Shown: positions 16,892-25,942, counted from the first letter of the stretch. The stretch is DNA of 64,000 bases from HGM11501 sp045123995 (GCA_045123995.1 JBGVKY010000014.1:62001-126000), one strand, 5' to 3'. The notes: a model not told the origin generated them from the sequence alone. Numbers and translations: made by a program.

Positions 16892-17626
16892 ATGAAACAG
16901 GGAATTTTTGAAATAACAGAAAACGTAAATCTTACGGAAAATATATACAGAATGTGTCTCAAGGGGGATACGTCTGATATTACGAAGCCCGGACAGTTTG
17001 TTAATATAAAGCTCGACGGCATGTTTTTGAGACGTCCCATCTCCGTTTGCCACGTAAAAGGAGATATATTAACCATTATCTATAAAGTGGTGGGAAAAGG
17101 TACCGAAGCTATGAGCAGAATGAAAGAGGGAAAGCTTGACATTTTAACGGGACTTGGAAATGGGTACGACTTGGATATTCCCTATAAAAAAGTTTTGCTT
17201 TTAGGTGGAGGTGTAGGAGTTCCGCCCCTATTTATGCTGGCAGAAAAGCTCATAGAAAAAGGAATGGAAGTTTCTGTTATTTTAGGATTTAACGATAAAA
17301 GTGAAATTTTTTACGAAAAAGAATTCCAAGAACTGGGAGCTAAAGTTTACGTTACAACAGTAAACGGATCCTACGGTATAAAAGGTTTCGTGACAGATGC
17401 CATGAAAGAAATTGACTATTCTTACTTTTACACCTGCGGACCTGAACCTATGTTAAAAGCCATATATAAAGAATCCGAAGTTAGCGGTCAGTTTTCCTTT
17501 GAGGAGAGAATGGGGTGCGGTTTCGGTGCATGTATGGGTTGTTCCTGCAAAACGGTTACGGGTTATAAGAGAATCTGCAAAGACGGACCCGTATTGGTAA
17601 AGGAGGAAATATTATGGGAAAAATGA
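16892..17626 (+). CDS. pyrK: dihydroorotate dehydrogenase electron-transfer subunit
   Basis: The FAD and [2Fe-2S] subunit (244 residues) that passes electrons from dihydroorotate oxidation to NAD+. The FAD-binding RRPISV motif is near residue 50 and the nucleotide-binding LLLGGGVGVPPLF near 110. The iron-sulfur ligands form the cysteine cluster GCGFGACMGCSC plus a fourth Cys (RICKDGPV) near the C-terminus. It overlaps pyrD by 13 bp, which fits the fixed PyrK-PyrD complex of Gram-positive bacteria. Confidence 0.95.
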   Translation: MKQGIFEITENVNLTENIYRMCLKGDTSDITKPGQFVNIKLDGMFLRRPISVCHVKGDILTIIYKVVGKGTEAMSRMKEGKLDILTGLGNGYDLDIPYKKVLLLGGGVGVPPLFMLAEKLIEKGMEVSVILGFNDKSEIFYEKEFQELGAKVYVTTVNGSYGIKGFVTDAMKEIDYSYFYTCGPEPMLKAIYKESEVSGQFSFEERMGCGFGACMGCSCKTVTGYKRICKDGPVLVKEEILWEK

Positions 17627-18525
17627 GTGTAAATCTCTTGGGAATAGAGCTTGACAATCCTGTAATTCCCGCCAGCGGAACATTTGGCTATGGATATGAG
17701 TTCGCAGAATACTATGATATAAATATGCTTGGCACGTTCTCTTTTAAGGGAACTACAAAGGAACCGAGATTCGGAAACCCCACACCAAGAATTGCAGAGT
17801 GCGAAATGGGCATGATCAATGCGGTGGGGCTTCAGAATCCCGGAGTTGACAAGGTTATATCGGAGGAACTTCCAAAGCTTAAAAAATGCTTTAATAAAAA
17901 AGTAATGGCGAATGTAAGTGGTTTTTCAATAGAAGAATATGCTTATACATGTGAGAAAATAGATAAATGTGACCAGGTTGGCTGGATAGAGGTTAATATC
18001 AGCTGTCCCAACGTGCATGGTGGAGGAATGAGCTTCGGCACAAACCCCGAAAGTGCAAAGGAAGTGGTTGAGGCGGTTAAAAAAGTAACCACCAAGCCGG
18101 TTATAATTAAACTTTCTCCCAACGTTACGGATATAGTTTCAATTGCAAAGGCCGCAGAAGAGGGAGGAGCAGACGGAATAAGCCTTATCAATACACTTTT
18201 GGGTTCAAGAATTGATTTGAAAACAAAAAAATTCGTTATCGCCAATAAGATGGGCGGTTTTTCAGGTCCTGCCATTTTCCCTGTGGCATTAAGGATGGTT
18301 TATCAGGTATCTCAGAATGTGAAAATTCCCGTTATCGGAATGGGCGGAGTAAGAAGCGCCGAAGACGTTATAGAAATGATGCTTGCAGGTGCAACGGCAG
18401 TAGAGGTAGGGGCAGAAAATCTTATAAATCCCTATGCTTCTAAGGATATCATAGAATCCTTGCCGAAAGTTATGGAAAAGTACAATATAGATAATCTTTG
18501 TGATATTATAGGAAAAGCAATATAG
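17614..18525 (+). CDS. pyrD: dihydroorotate dehydrogenase catalytic subunit (class 1B)
   Basis: FMN-containing subunit (303 residues) oxidising dihydroorotate to orotate. The signatures NPVIPASGTFG, NAVGLQNPG and VNISCPNVHGGG (with the active-site Cys) identify class 1B, the NAD-linked form that needs PyrK. Its ATG lies inside the end of pyrK, preceded by AAAGGAGG, implying coupled translation. pyrF follows after 9 bp. Confidence 0.96.
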   Translation: MGKMSVNLLGIELDNPVIPASGTFGYGYEFAEYYDINMLGTFSFKGTTKEPRFGNPTPRIAECEMGMINAVGLQNPGVDKVISEELPKLKKCFNKKVMANVSGFSIEEYAYTCEKIDKCDQVGWIEVNISCPNVHGGGMSFGTNPESAKEVVEAVKKVTTKPVIIKLSPNVTDIVSIAKAAEEGGADGISLINTLLGSRIDLKTKKFVIANKMGGFSGPAIFPVALRMVYQVSQNVKIPVIGMGGVRSAEDVIEMMLAGATAVEVGAENLINPYASKDIIESLPKVMEKYNIDNLCDIIGKAI

Positions 18526-18534
18526 GAGGAATTT

Positions 18535-19233
18535 ATGGGTAAGGATGTAATTATAGCCTGCGATTTTGACAGTGCTGAAAAAGTATTTGAATTTCTGGAT
18601 AAATTTAAGGATAAAAAACCTTTTGTAAAAATCGGTATGGAGCTTTTTTATGCGGAAGGTCCTGCCATAGTGAAGGAAATAAAGAAAAGAGGACATAAAA
18701 TCTTTTTGGATTTAAAGCTTCATGATATTCCCAATACTGTAAAAAAATCCATGGCGGTATTATCGCACCTTGACGTTGATATGTGCAATCTTCATGCGGC
18801 AGGAACAAAAAGAATGATGGCTTCTGCCATAGAGGGGCTTACAAGGGAAGACGGAAGCCGTCCTTTGCTTATTGCTGTAACCCAGCTTACATCAACTGAC
18901 CAGGAAAGCATGGAAAATGATTTGCTTATAAAAGAACCTATTGACAAGGTTGTTATGCACTATGCCAAAAATGCAAAGGAGTCAGGTCTTGATGGTGTTG
19001 TATGCTCACCTCTTGAAGCAGGAAAGGTACACGACCTTTGCGGAAGTGACTTTTTGACGGTGACTCCCGGTGTTCGTTTTGCTGACGGTGAAATCGGAGA
19101 TCAGAAGAGAGTCATGACTCCCGAAGAAGCTAAAAAAATCGGTTCTGACTATATAGTTGTTGGCCGTCCCATCACAGCGGCAGACGACCCTGTGGCGGCA
19201 TACGAAAGATGTGTAAATGAATTTATCGGATAA
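18535..19233 (+). CDS. pyrF: orotidine 5'-phosphate decarboxylase
   Basis: Last step of UMP synthesis. A 232-residue TIM barrel with CDFDSAEK at the start, the catalytic FLDLKLHDIPNTV motif (Lys/Asp charge network) near residues 60-72, and the phosphate-binding TPGVRF and VVGRPIT motifs at the C-terminal end. Start ATG with AGGAGG upstream. The short clostridial/Bacillus-type form, set between pyrD and pyrE. Confidence 0.95.
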   Translation: MGKDVIIACDFDSAEKVFEFLDKFKDKKPFVKIGMELFYAEGPAIVKEIKKRGHKIFLDLKLHDIPNTVKKSMAVLSHLDVDMCNLHAAGTKRMMASAIEGLTREDGSRPLLIAVTQLTSTDQESMENDLLIKEPIDKVVMHYAKNAKESGLDGVVCSPLEAGKVHDLCGSDFLTVTPGVRFADGEIGDQKRVMTPEEAKKIGSDYIVVGRPITAADDPVAAYERCVNEFIG

Positions 19234-19247
19234 GAGAGGTATTGAAA

Positions 19248-19883
19248 ATGGAAAAATTGATAGCTAAGGATTTACTTTCTATAAAGGCGGTTTTCTTCCG
19301 TCCTGAGGAACCCTTTACATGGGCAAGCGGAATTAAAAGTCCCGTATATTGCGACAACCGTCTCACTCTTACAGCGCCTTCCGTAAGATGCGATGTGGAA
19401 AACGGTCTTGCGAAACTTATAAAGGAAAACTATCCCGAAGCAGAGGTTCTTATGGGCACTTCCACTGCAGGTATTGCCCATGCCGCAATTACTGCTCATT
19501 TACTTGACCTTCCCATGGGATATGTACGTTCCGGTGCTAAAGACCACGGAAGACAGAACCAGATTGAGGGAAAGCTTGAAAAAGGCCAGAAAGTTGTGGT
19601 TGTTGAAGACTTGATTTCAACAGGCGGCAGCGTAATTGAGGTTGTAAATGTTTTAAGAGAAGCAGGAGCCGAGGTGCTTGGAATTGTAAGTATTTTCACC
19701 TACGGCATGAAAAAAGGCCTTACAAGACTTGCTGAGGCAAATGTTAATAATATAAGTCTTACAAACTTTGATGTTATTGCAAAGGTTGCGGCAGAAGAAA
19801 ATTATATAAAGGAAGAGGATGTTGTAAAGCTTTTGGCTTTCCGTGACAACCCCTCCGACGAAAGCTGGATTACAAAGAAATAA
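19248..19883 (+). CDS. pyrE: orotate phosphoribosyltransferase
   Basis: Joins orotate to PRPP to give orotidine monophosphate. 211 residues from the ATG at 19248; the TTG at 19242 is only 2 bp from the GAGAGG site and is unlikely. The PRPP-binding motif VVVVEDLISTGGS is near residue 120, and the FTWASGIKSPVYCDNR region near 20-35 is typical. The substrate channels directly to PyrF, whose gene precedes it. Confidence 0.95.
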   Translation: MEKLIAKDLLSIKAVFFRPEEPFTWASGIKSPVYCDNRLTLTAPSVRCDVENGLAKLIKENYPEAEVLMGTSTAGIAHAAITAHLLDLPMGYVRSGAKDHGRQNQIEGKLEKGQKVVVVEDLISTGGSVIEVVNVLREAGAEVLGIVSIFTYGMKKGLTRLAEANVNNISLTNFDVIAKVAAEENYIKEEDVVKLLAFRDNPSDESWITKK

Positions 19884-19903
19884 GAAAAGGGGAGATAAGT
19901 AAG

Positions 19904-20824
19904 ATGAGAAGTCTTATTGATATTCTGGACCTCACACCCGAAGAAATAGAGGGGCTCATAAAAACAGGATATGACATCGTGGAAAATCCCGGAAAGTATA
20001 GTGAAAGATGTAAGGGGAAGAAGCTTGCAACATTGTTTTTCGAACCCTCCACGAGAACCAGATTAAGCTTTGAAGCAGCAATGATGGAACTTGGGGGAAA
20101 CGTATTGGGATTTTCGGAGGCACAGAGTTCATCAGCGTCAAAGGGCGAATCTGTTTCTGATACGGCAAAGGTTATAAGCTGCTATGCAGATATAATAGCA
20201 ATGCGCCATCCTAAAGAGGGTGCACCATTGGTTGCATCCATGGCGGCATCCATTCCTGTAATCAATGCAGGAGACGGGGGACATAATCACCCTACACAGA
20301 CTCTGGCTGACCTTTTTACAATACATAGAGAAAAGGGGCATATTGACAATCTTACCGTGGGCTTCTGCGGTGATCTTAAATTCGGAAGAACTGTTCATTC
20401 TCTTATAAATGCACTTTCAAGATATAAGGGAATAAAGGTTGTATTGATATCTCCCGAAGAGCTTAAGCTTCCCAGTTATGTAAAAAAGGATGTACTTAAG
20501 AAGTCGGGAATTGAGTATGTGCAGACTTCTTCTTTGGAAGAGGTTATGCCCGACCTTGACGTTTTATATATGACAAGGGTGCAGAAAGAAAGATTTTTTA
20601 ATGAAGAAGATTATTTAAGACTTAAGGACAGTTATATTTTAACACCGGATAAACTTAAAAATGCGAAAGCAGACCTTTCTATCATGCATCCGCTTCCCAG
20701 GGTAAACGAAATTGCCGTTGCCATAGATGATGACCCCAGAGCTTGTTACTTCAAGCAGGTATTAAACGGAAAATATATGAGAATGGCACTTATTATGATG
20801 CTTTTGGAGGAGTGTGGAAAATGA
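19904..20824 (+). CDS. pyrB: aspartate carbamoyltransferase catalytic subunit
   Basis: Condenses carbamoyl phosphate with aspartate. The carbamoyl-phosphate loop FEPSTRTRLSFEAA is near residues 47-60 and HNHPTQTLADLFT near 127-139. Length 306 is normal. It ends in an ATGA overlap with pyrI, which suggests equimolar synthesis of catalytic and regulatory chains as in the E. coli-type holoenzyme. Confidence 0.97.
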   Translation: MRSLIDILDLTPEEIEGLIKTGYDIVENPGKYSERCKGKKLATLFFEPSTRTRLSFEAAMMELGGNVLGFSEAQSSSASKGESVSDTAKVISCYADIIAMRHPKEGAPLVASMAASIPVINAGDGGHNHPTQTLADLFTIHREKGHIDNLTVGFCGDLKFGRTVHSLINALSRYKGIKVVLISPEELKLPSYVKKDVLKKSGIEYVQTSSLEEVMPDLDVLYMTRVQKERFFNEEDYLRLKDSYILTPDKLKNAKADLSIMHPLPRVNEIAVAIDDDPRACYFKQVLNGKYMRMALIMMLLEECGK

Positions 20825-21234
20825 ATATAGATTCTATTTATAACGGAATTGTAATTGACCATATAACCAAGGGCAGAGGAATGAAGATTTACGAGCTTTT
20901 ATCCTTGGATAATTTAGACTCATCCGTTGCAATTATAAAAAATGTAGGAAGCAAGAAGATGGGGAAAAAGGATATAATCAAAATCGATTCGGATATTCCT
21001 ATAAATTTTGATGTTCTGGGCTATGTTGACCCCAATGTAACCGTGAACATTATTAAAGACGGAGTATTGGTGGAAAAGAAAACAATTGCAATGCCTAAGA
21101 GACTTAAAAATGTTATAAAGTGCAAAAACCCCAGATGTATAACTACCGTTGAACAGGAAATAGTTCATGAGTTCAAGCTGACAGATGAGGAAAACGGAGT
21201 TTACAGATGTATTTATTGTGAAACTAAAGCGTAA
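20821..21234 (+). CDS. pyrI: aspartate carbamoyltransferase regulatory subunit
   Basis: Nucleotide-binding regulatory chain (137 residues) that assembles with PyrB. The C-terminal zinc domain is visible as CKNPRC and, about 20 residues later, CIYC. I start it at the ATG overlapping the pyrB stop; an upstream in-frame start at 20743 would lie inside pyrB. Having PyrI makes ATCase activity here potentially subject to feedback by CTP and ATP, on top of attenuation of the operon. Confidence 0.94.
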   Translation: MNIDSIYNGIVIDHITKGRGMKIYELLSLDNLDSSVAIIKNVGSKKMGKKDIIKIDSDIPINFDVLGYVDPNVTVNIIKDGVLVEKKTIAMPKRLKNVIKCKNPRCITTVEQEIVHEFKLTDEENGVYRCIYCETKA

Positions 21235-21246
21235 AGGAGAAAAATT

Positions 21247-22752
21247 ATGGCTATATTTATAAATGAACCTTCCCATACATTTAACGAATATCTTTTGATT
21301 CCCGGCTATTCAGGAAGCGACTGTGTTCCTGCCAATGTAAGCCTCAAAACCCCCTTAGTGAAATTCAAAAAGGGTGAAGAAAGTGAGATAACCATGAATA
21401 TCCCCATGGTTTCAGCAATAATGCAGTCTGTTTCAGGAGACAGACTGGCAGTTGCACTTGCAACCGAGGGCGGTGTTTCTTTTATCTACGGTTCACAGAG
21501 CATAGAAGACGAGGCAGCCATGGTTAAAAGAGCAAAAAATCACAAGGCTGGCTTTGTTAAGAGCGACTCCAATGTAGGTCCCGATGCTACCATGGAGGAT
21601 GTAGTCCTGTTAAAGGAAAAGACAGGTCATTCCACCGTTGCAGTAACAGAGGATGGAACAAGTGAAGGCAAGCTTTTGGGTATAGTTACAGGTAGAGACT
21701 ACCGTGTAAGCAGAATGGACCCCAAAACAAAGGTTACTGAATTCATGACTCCCTTCGAAAAGCTCATCTGGGCAAAAGAGGGAACTACATTAAAGGAAGC
21801 AAATGACATTATATGGGACAACAAATTAAATTCTCTTCCCATAATAAGCGAAGACGGAAAGCTTTGCTATTTCGTATTCAGAAAAGACTATGATACCCAC
21901 AAGCAGAATCCCAACGAGCTTTTGGATAAATCCAAAAGATATGTGGTTGGTGCAGGTATCAATACAAGAGACTACGCTGACAGAGTTCCTGCTTTAGTAG
22001 AAGCAGGAGCAGACGTTTTGTGTATAGACTCATCAGAGGGATTTTCCGAATGGCAGAATCTTACCATAAAATGGATAAGAGAAAACTACGGTGATTCCGT
22101 AAAGGTTGGAGCAGGAAATGTTGTTGACGCTGACGGATTCAGATTTTTGGCAGATGCGGGAGCCGACTTTATCAAGGTTGGTATCGGTGGCGGTTCCATC
22201 TGCATAACAAGAGAAACTAAGGGTATAGGAAGAGGACAGGCTACTGCTTTGATAGAAGTATGCAAAGCAAGAGATGAATACTTCAAGGAAAAGGGAGTGT
22301 ATATTCCTGTATGCTCTGACGGCGGTATTGTTTATGACCACCACATCACCCTTGCCCTTGCTATGGGTGCGGATTTTGTAATGCTCGGAAGATACTTTGC
22401 ACGCTTTGACGAAAGCCCATCAAATAAGGTGAGCATCGGCGGTACATATTATAAAGAGTACTGGGGTGAGGGTTCTGCAAGAGCAAGAAACTGGCAGAGA
22501 TATGACTTGGGAGGGGATAAGAAGCTTTCTTTTGAAGAGGGCGTTGACTCTTATGTTCCCTATGCAGGAAGTCTTAAAGATAACGTGGCTTTATCCTTAA
22601 GCAAGGTTAAGTCCACTATGTGCAACTGCGGAGCATTGACTATAGCGGAGCTTCAGGCGAAGGCAAAGCTTACTTTGGTAAGTGCTACAAGCATTGTGGA
22701 GGGCGGAGCTCACGACGTTATCCAGAAAGAAGCAGGACCTTCTGTTAAGTGA
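21247..22752 (+). CDS. guaB: IMP dehydrogenase
   Basis: Oxidises IMP to XMP, the committed step to GMP. 501 residues: a split TIM barrel interrupted by a CBS-domain pair (about 95-230). The active-site loop is GIGGGSICITRETKGIGRGQ with the catalytic Cys (about residue 319), and the phosphate-binding SDGGIVYD and MLGRYFA motifs follow. It starts 12 bp after pyrI behind AAAGGAG and with no promoter or terminator between, so it appears to be the last gene of the pyrimidine transcript. Confidence 0.92.
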   Translation: MAIFINEPSHTFNEYLLIPGYSGSDCVPANVSLKTPLVKFKKGEESEITMNIPMVSAIMQSVSGDRLAVALATEGGVSFIYGSQSIEDEAAMVKRAKNHKAGFVKSDSNVGPDATMEDVVLLKEKTGHSTVAVTEDGTSEGKLLGIVTGRDYRVSRMDPKTKVTEFMTPFEKLIWAKEGTTLKEANDIIWDNKLNSLPIISEDGKLCYFVFRKDYDTHKQNPNELLDKSKRYVVGAGINTRDYADRVPALVEAGADVLCIDSSEGFSEWQNLTIKWIRENYGDSVKVGAGNVVDADGFRFLADAGADFIKVGIGGGSICITRETKGIGRGQATALIEVCKARDEYFKEKGVYIPVCSDGGIVYDHHITLALAMGADFVMLGRYFARFDESPSNKVSIGGTYYKEYWGEGSARARNWQRYDLGGDKKLSFEEGVDSYVPYAGSLKDNVALSLSKVKSTMCNCGALTIAELQAKAKLTLVSATSIVEGGAHDVIQKEAGPSVK

Positions 22753-22779
22753 TTTTCTCTTAACTTACGTTAATGTGTC

Positions 22780-22808
22780 TTGACACAAAAGGCTTTGTAT
22801 GTTAAAAT
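22780..22808 (+). promoter_or_regulatory. promoter of the purine operon
   Basis: TTGACA (22780-22785), 17-bp spacer, TAAAAT (22803-22808), immediately upstream of the riboswitch and about 27 bp after the guaB stop. Confidence 0.85.
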
Positions 22809-22821
22809 TATTTGTGATAAA

Positions 22822-22930
22822 AAGTTTTCTGTAACTGACGGAAAAGGTGATTTAACACCGGGAAGCAGAAAATTATTTAAGCCGACCGTCTGGGCACATT
22901 TTCCATCGGGAAAGTGTGCCCCTTTTTACT
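22822..22930 (+). promoter_or_regulatory. ZTP riboswitch (pfl motif) with terminator, upstream of purE
   Basis: P1 pairs AGTTTTCTG (22823-22831) with CAGAAAATT (22866-22874). Inside it are CTGACGG and a GGTG/CACC hairpin followed by GGGAAG. The 3' domain GCCGACCGTCTGGGC (22881-22895) carries the conserved ZTP-binding core, and GACGG (22837-22841) can form the pseudoknot with CCGTC (22886-22890). A 13-bp terminator stem (22892-22921) with a T-run shares bases with this core. ZTP/ZMP binding should stop the terminator forming and turn on the purine genes. This matches the known role of the family. Confidence 0.92.
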
Positions 22931-22950
22931 TATAAAAGGGAGGAATCTAA

Positions 22951-23445
22951 ATGAAAAAAGTCGGAATAGTAATGGGTAGTGACTCGGACCTTCCCATAGT
23001 TAAAAAAGCAACAGAGATGCTGGATTTACTTGAAATACCCTTTGAAATCCACATTTATTCGGCACACAGGACTCCGGTAGAGGCAAGAGATTTTGCTCTT
23101 TCTGCCAGAGAAAAAGGGTTCGGTGCCATTATTTGTGCAGCAGGAATGGCGGCACATTTAGCAGGAGCCATTGCGGCAAATACAACACTTCCCGTTATAG
23201 GAATTCCCTGCAAGGGACCTTCCTTTGACGGAATGGATGCACTTTTATCCACAGTACAGATGCCTACAGGAATTCCCGTGGCAACAGTTGCTGTAAACGG
23301 AGCGGGAAATGCAGCGCTCTTAGCTGCTCAGATTATTGCCGTTGAGGATAAAGAATTAGCAAAGAAACTTGACGATAAAAGAAAGAAAGACGCTGAGGCT
23401 GTACTTAAAAAAGATGCAGACCTTTCGAAAGAATTAAACAGATAA
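22951..23445 (+). CDS. purE: N5-carboxyaminoimidazole ribonucleotide mutase / AIR carboxylase
   Basis: 164 residues, with the substrate motif GSDSDLPIV near the start and the catalytic YSAHRTP near residue 43. It supplies CAIR in purine synthesis. Class I PurE works with PurK, class II carboxylates AIR directly; no purK is present in the window and I cannot assign the class from sequence. First gene behind the ZTP riboswitch, with GGGAGGA as ribosome-binding site. Confidence 0.95.
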   Translation: MKKVGIVMGSDSDLPIVKKATEMLDLLEIPFEIHIYSAHRTPVEARDFALSAREKGFGAIICAAGMAAHLAGAIAANTTLPVIGIPCKGPSFDGMDALLSTVQMPTGIPVATVAVNGAGNAALLAAQIIAVEDKELAKKLDDKRKKDAEAVLKKDADLSKELNR

Positions 23446-23461
23446 ATCAAGGAGGATACTC

Positions 23462-24886
23462 ATGGGAGGATTTTTCGGAGCTACAAAGAAAAGCGATGCC
23501 ATCTCCGATGTGTTTTTTGGAACAGACTATCATTCGCACCTCGGTACAAAAAGGGGAGGAATGGCGGCATACCATGAAGAAGACGGCTTACAGAGAGACA
23601 TACATAATATAGAAAACTCTCCTTTCAGAACAAAGTTTGAGCATATATTTGAAGAAATGCGCGGAAATGCAGCAATCGGTTGTATAAGCGACTCTGACCC
23701 GCAACCCCTTTTAATCCGCTCCGAGGCAGGAAACTATGCTCTTTCTTTCATAGGAATAATAAATAACGCCGAAGAAATTATAAAGAAATATCTGTCAGAA
23801 AAAGGCGGCCATTTTACTTTAATGACCAACGGAAAGGTTAATTCCATCGAAATTGTTGCAGCCTTGATAGGTGAAAAAAAGGATTTGACCGAAGGTATTT
23901 TGTTCGCACAGGAGGTTATAGAGGGAACGATGTCCCTGCTCTTGCTTAAAGCAGACGGAAAGTTAATTGCCGCAAGAGACAAGGTAGGAAGACTTCCTAT
24001 AGCAATCGGTAGAGGGGATGACGGATACTGTGCGTCATTTGAAGCCTTTGCCTATAAAAAACTGGGCTATCAGGATGAAAGAGAGCTTGGTCCCGGTGAA
24101 ATTGTGGAACTTTCCCCTGAGGGAGTAAAGGTTTTATCACCTCCCCAAAAAGAAATGAAAATATGCTCGTTTTTATGGAGCTATTACGGTTATCCCACAT
24201 CAACCTACGAGGGTGTAAATGTTGAAGCCATGAGATATAAAAACGGCGAAATAATGGCTGAAAATGACGAGGTATTAAAAAATGCAGTGGGTGTTGACTA
24301 TGTAGGGGGAATTCCTGATTCGGGAACTCCTCACGCCATTGGATATGCAAATAAAAGCGAAATTCCCTTTGCTAGACCTTTTATAAAGTACACTCCCACA
24401 TGGCCCCGAAGCTTCACTCCTGCAAAGCAGCAGGACAGAAACAAAATAGCAAAGATGAAGCAGATTCCCGTACACGAACTGATTGAGGGAAAGAGCTTAA
24501 TGTTTGTGGACGACTCAATTGTAAGAGGTACACAGCTTAAAGAGACGGTAGAGTTCTTATATGAAAACGGGGCGAAAGAAGTGCATATGCGTTCGGCCTG
24601 CCCCCCCATTATGTACGGATGTAAATATTTGAACTTCTCAAGAGGCACAGGAGATATGGAACTTATAGCAAGACGTATTATCATGGAGCTTGAGGGCGAA
24701 GAGGGAGAAAAGCATATAGAAGAATACAGCGATTTTAACACTGAAAGAGGAAAAGCCTTAAGAAAGGCTATATGCGAAAAATTCCATTTTGCATCCCTTG
24801 AATTTCAGTCCATGGAAGGACTTATAAAGGCAATAGGGATAGAGCCTTGTAAATTATGTACTTATTGTTGGAACGGAAAGGAGTAA
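23462..24886 (+). CDS. purF: amidophosphoribosyltransferase homologue without the N-terminal cysteine
   Basis: 474 residues with the PurF layout: a class II glutamine amidotransferase domain (about 1-230) and a phosphoribosyltransferase domain with the PRPP motif MFVDDSIVRGTQ (about 350-361). The family's catalytic cysteine should follow the initiator Met (MCGIFG-like), but here the protein starts MGGFFG, so the nucleophile is Gly. Glutaminase activity by the usual mechanism is therefore not expected; it might use free ammonia or have a changed role. A Cys-rich tail (CKLCTYC) closes it. Its place between purE and purM argues for a purine function. No second purF is in the window. Confidence 0.8.
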   Translation: MGGFFGATKKSDAISDVFFGTDYHSHLGTKRGGMAAYHEEDGLQRDIHNIENSPFRTKFEHIFEEMRGNAAIGCISDSDPQPLLIRSEAGNYALSFIGIINNAEEIIKKYLSEKGGHFTLMTNGKVNSIEIVAALIGEKKDLTEGILFAQEVIEGTMSLLLLKADGKLIAARDKVGRLPIAIGRGDDGYCASFEAFAYKKLGYQDERELGPGEIVELSPEGVKVLSPPQKEMKICSFLWSYYGYPTSTYEGVNVEAMRYKNGEIMAENDEVLKNAVGVDYVGGIPDSGTPHAIGYANKSEIPFARPFIKYTPTWPRSFTPAKQQDRNKIAKMKQIPVHELIEGKSLMFVDDSIVRGTQLKETVEFLYENGAKEVHMRSACPPIMYGCKYLNFSRGTGDMELIARRIIMELEGEEGEKHIEEYSDFNTERGKALRKAICEKFHFASLEFQSMEGLIKAIGIEPCKLCTYCWNGKE

Positions 24887-24891
24887 TAAAA

Positions 24892-25932
24892 ATGAATTTG
24901 AAATCTAAATCTGACAGCTATGCTGCAGCAGGTGTTGATATTACCGCAGGTTACAAGGCGGTAGAACTTATGAAAAGCCACATTGCAAAAACTCTTACTA
25001 AGGGGGTTTGCTCTGATGTGGGCGGTTTCGGTGGTCTTTTTGAGCTTGATTTAACAGGAATTAACAAGCCCGTACTTGTAAGCGGAACCGACGGTGTAGG
25101 AACAAAATTAAAAATTGCATTTTTAATGGACAAGCATGATACTGTTGGTATTGACTGCGTAGCCATGTGTGTAAACGATATTATCTGTGCAGGAGCAAAG
25201 CCCTTGTTCTTCTTGGACTACATTGCCTGCGGCAAGAATGTTCCTGAAAAGATTGCAGATATAGTTAAAGGCGTTGCAGAGGGCTGTGTTCAGTCTGGTG
25301 CGGCATTAATCGGTGGAGAAACTGCAGAAATGCCCGGATTTTATCCCATTGACGAATACGACCTGGCAGGATATTCAACAGGCGTTGTGGATAAGGATAA
25401 AATCATAGATAACAAGACTATGGAAGAGGGGGATGTGGTTATTGCGCTTCCCTCAAGCGGTGTTCACTCCAACGGATTTTCTCTGGTGAGAAAGGTTTTC
25501 GACGTAGAAAACGTTGACCTTAAAGCACCCGTGGCTGAACTTTCAGGCAAAAGCCTTGGGGAAACACTTTTAACTCCCACCAAAATTTATGTGAAGCCTA
25601 TTTTAGCACTTTTGGAAGAAGTTAAGGTAAGAGCTATTTCTCATATTACCGGCGGTGGATTTTATGAGAATATCCCGAGAAGTATTCCTGACGGCTTTGG
25701 TGCGAAAATTGACAAGAGTAAGGTAAAGGTTCTTCCTATTTTCCGCCTTTTACAGGAAAAAGGAAATATTTCAGAGCATGATATGTATAACACCTTCAAC
25801 ATGGGAGTGGGAATGAGTGTTGTTGTTCCCAAGTGTCAGGAGAAAAAAGCACTTTCAATCCTTAAAGAGCAGGGAATTGAAGCTTATACAATCGGTGAAA
25901 TTATAAAGTCCGAAGATAAAATTATAATGTAA
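24892..25932 (+). CDS. purM: phosphoribosylformylglycinamidine cyclo-ligase (AIR synthetase)
   Basis: Closes the imidazole ring to make AIR. 346 residues from the ATG at 24892, which has AAAGGAG 7 bp upstream; an in-frame start at 24856 lies inside purF. Family motifs include YAAAGVDITAGYKAVE at the N-terminus, SGTDGVGTKLKIA, and GGETAEMPGFY. The downstream HITGGGFYENIPR motif completes the PurM signature. Between purF and purN. Confidence 0.97.
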   Translation: MNLKSKSDSYAAAGVDITAGYKAVELMKSHIAKTLTKGVCSDVGGFGGLFELDLTGINKPVLVSGTDGVGTKLKIAFLMDKHDTVGIDCVAMCVNDIICAGAKPLFFLDYIACGKNVPEKIADIVKGVAEGCVQSGAALIGGETAEMPGFYPIDEYDLAGYSTGVVDKDKIIDNKTMEEGDVVIALPSSGVHSNGFSLVRKVFDVENVDLKAPVAELSGKSLGETLLTPTKIYVKPILALLEEVKVRAISHITGGGFYENIPRSIPDGFGAKIDKSKVKVLPIFRLLQEKGNISEHDMYNTFNMGVGMSVVVPKCQEKKALSILKEQGIEAYTIGEIIKSEDKIIM

Positions 25933-25942
25933 TGGAGCAGTT

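Noticed and set aside
20743..20820. Extended N-terminus for pyrI
   Set aside because: Lies wholly inside pyrB; the ATGA overlap at 20821 gives the normal family length.
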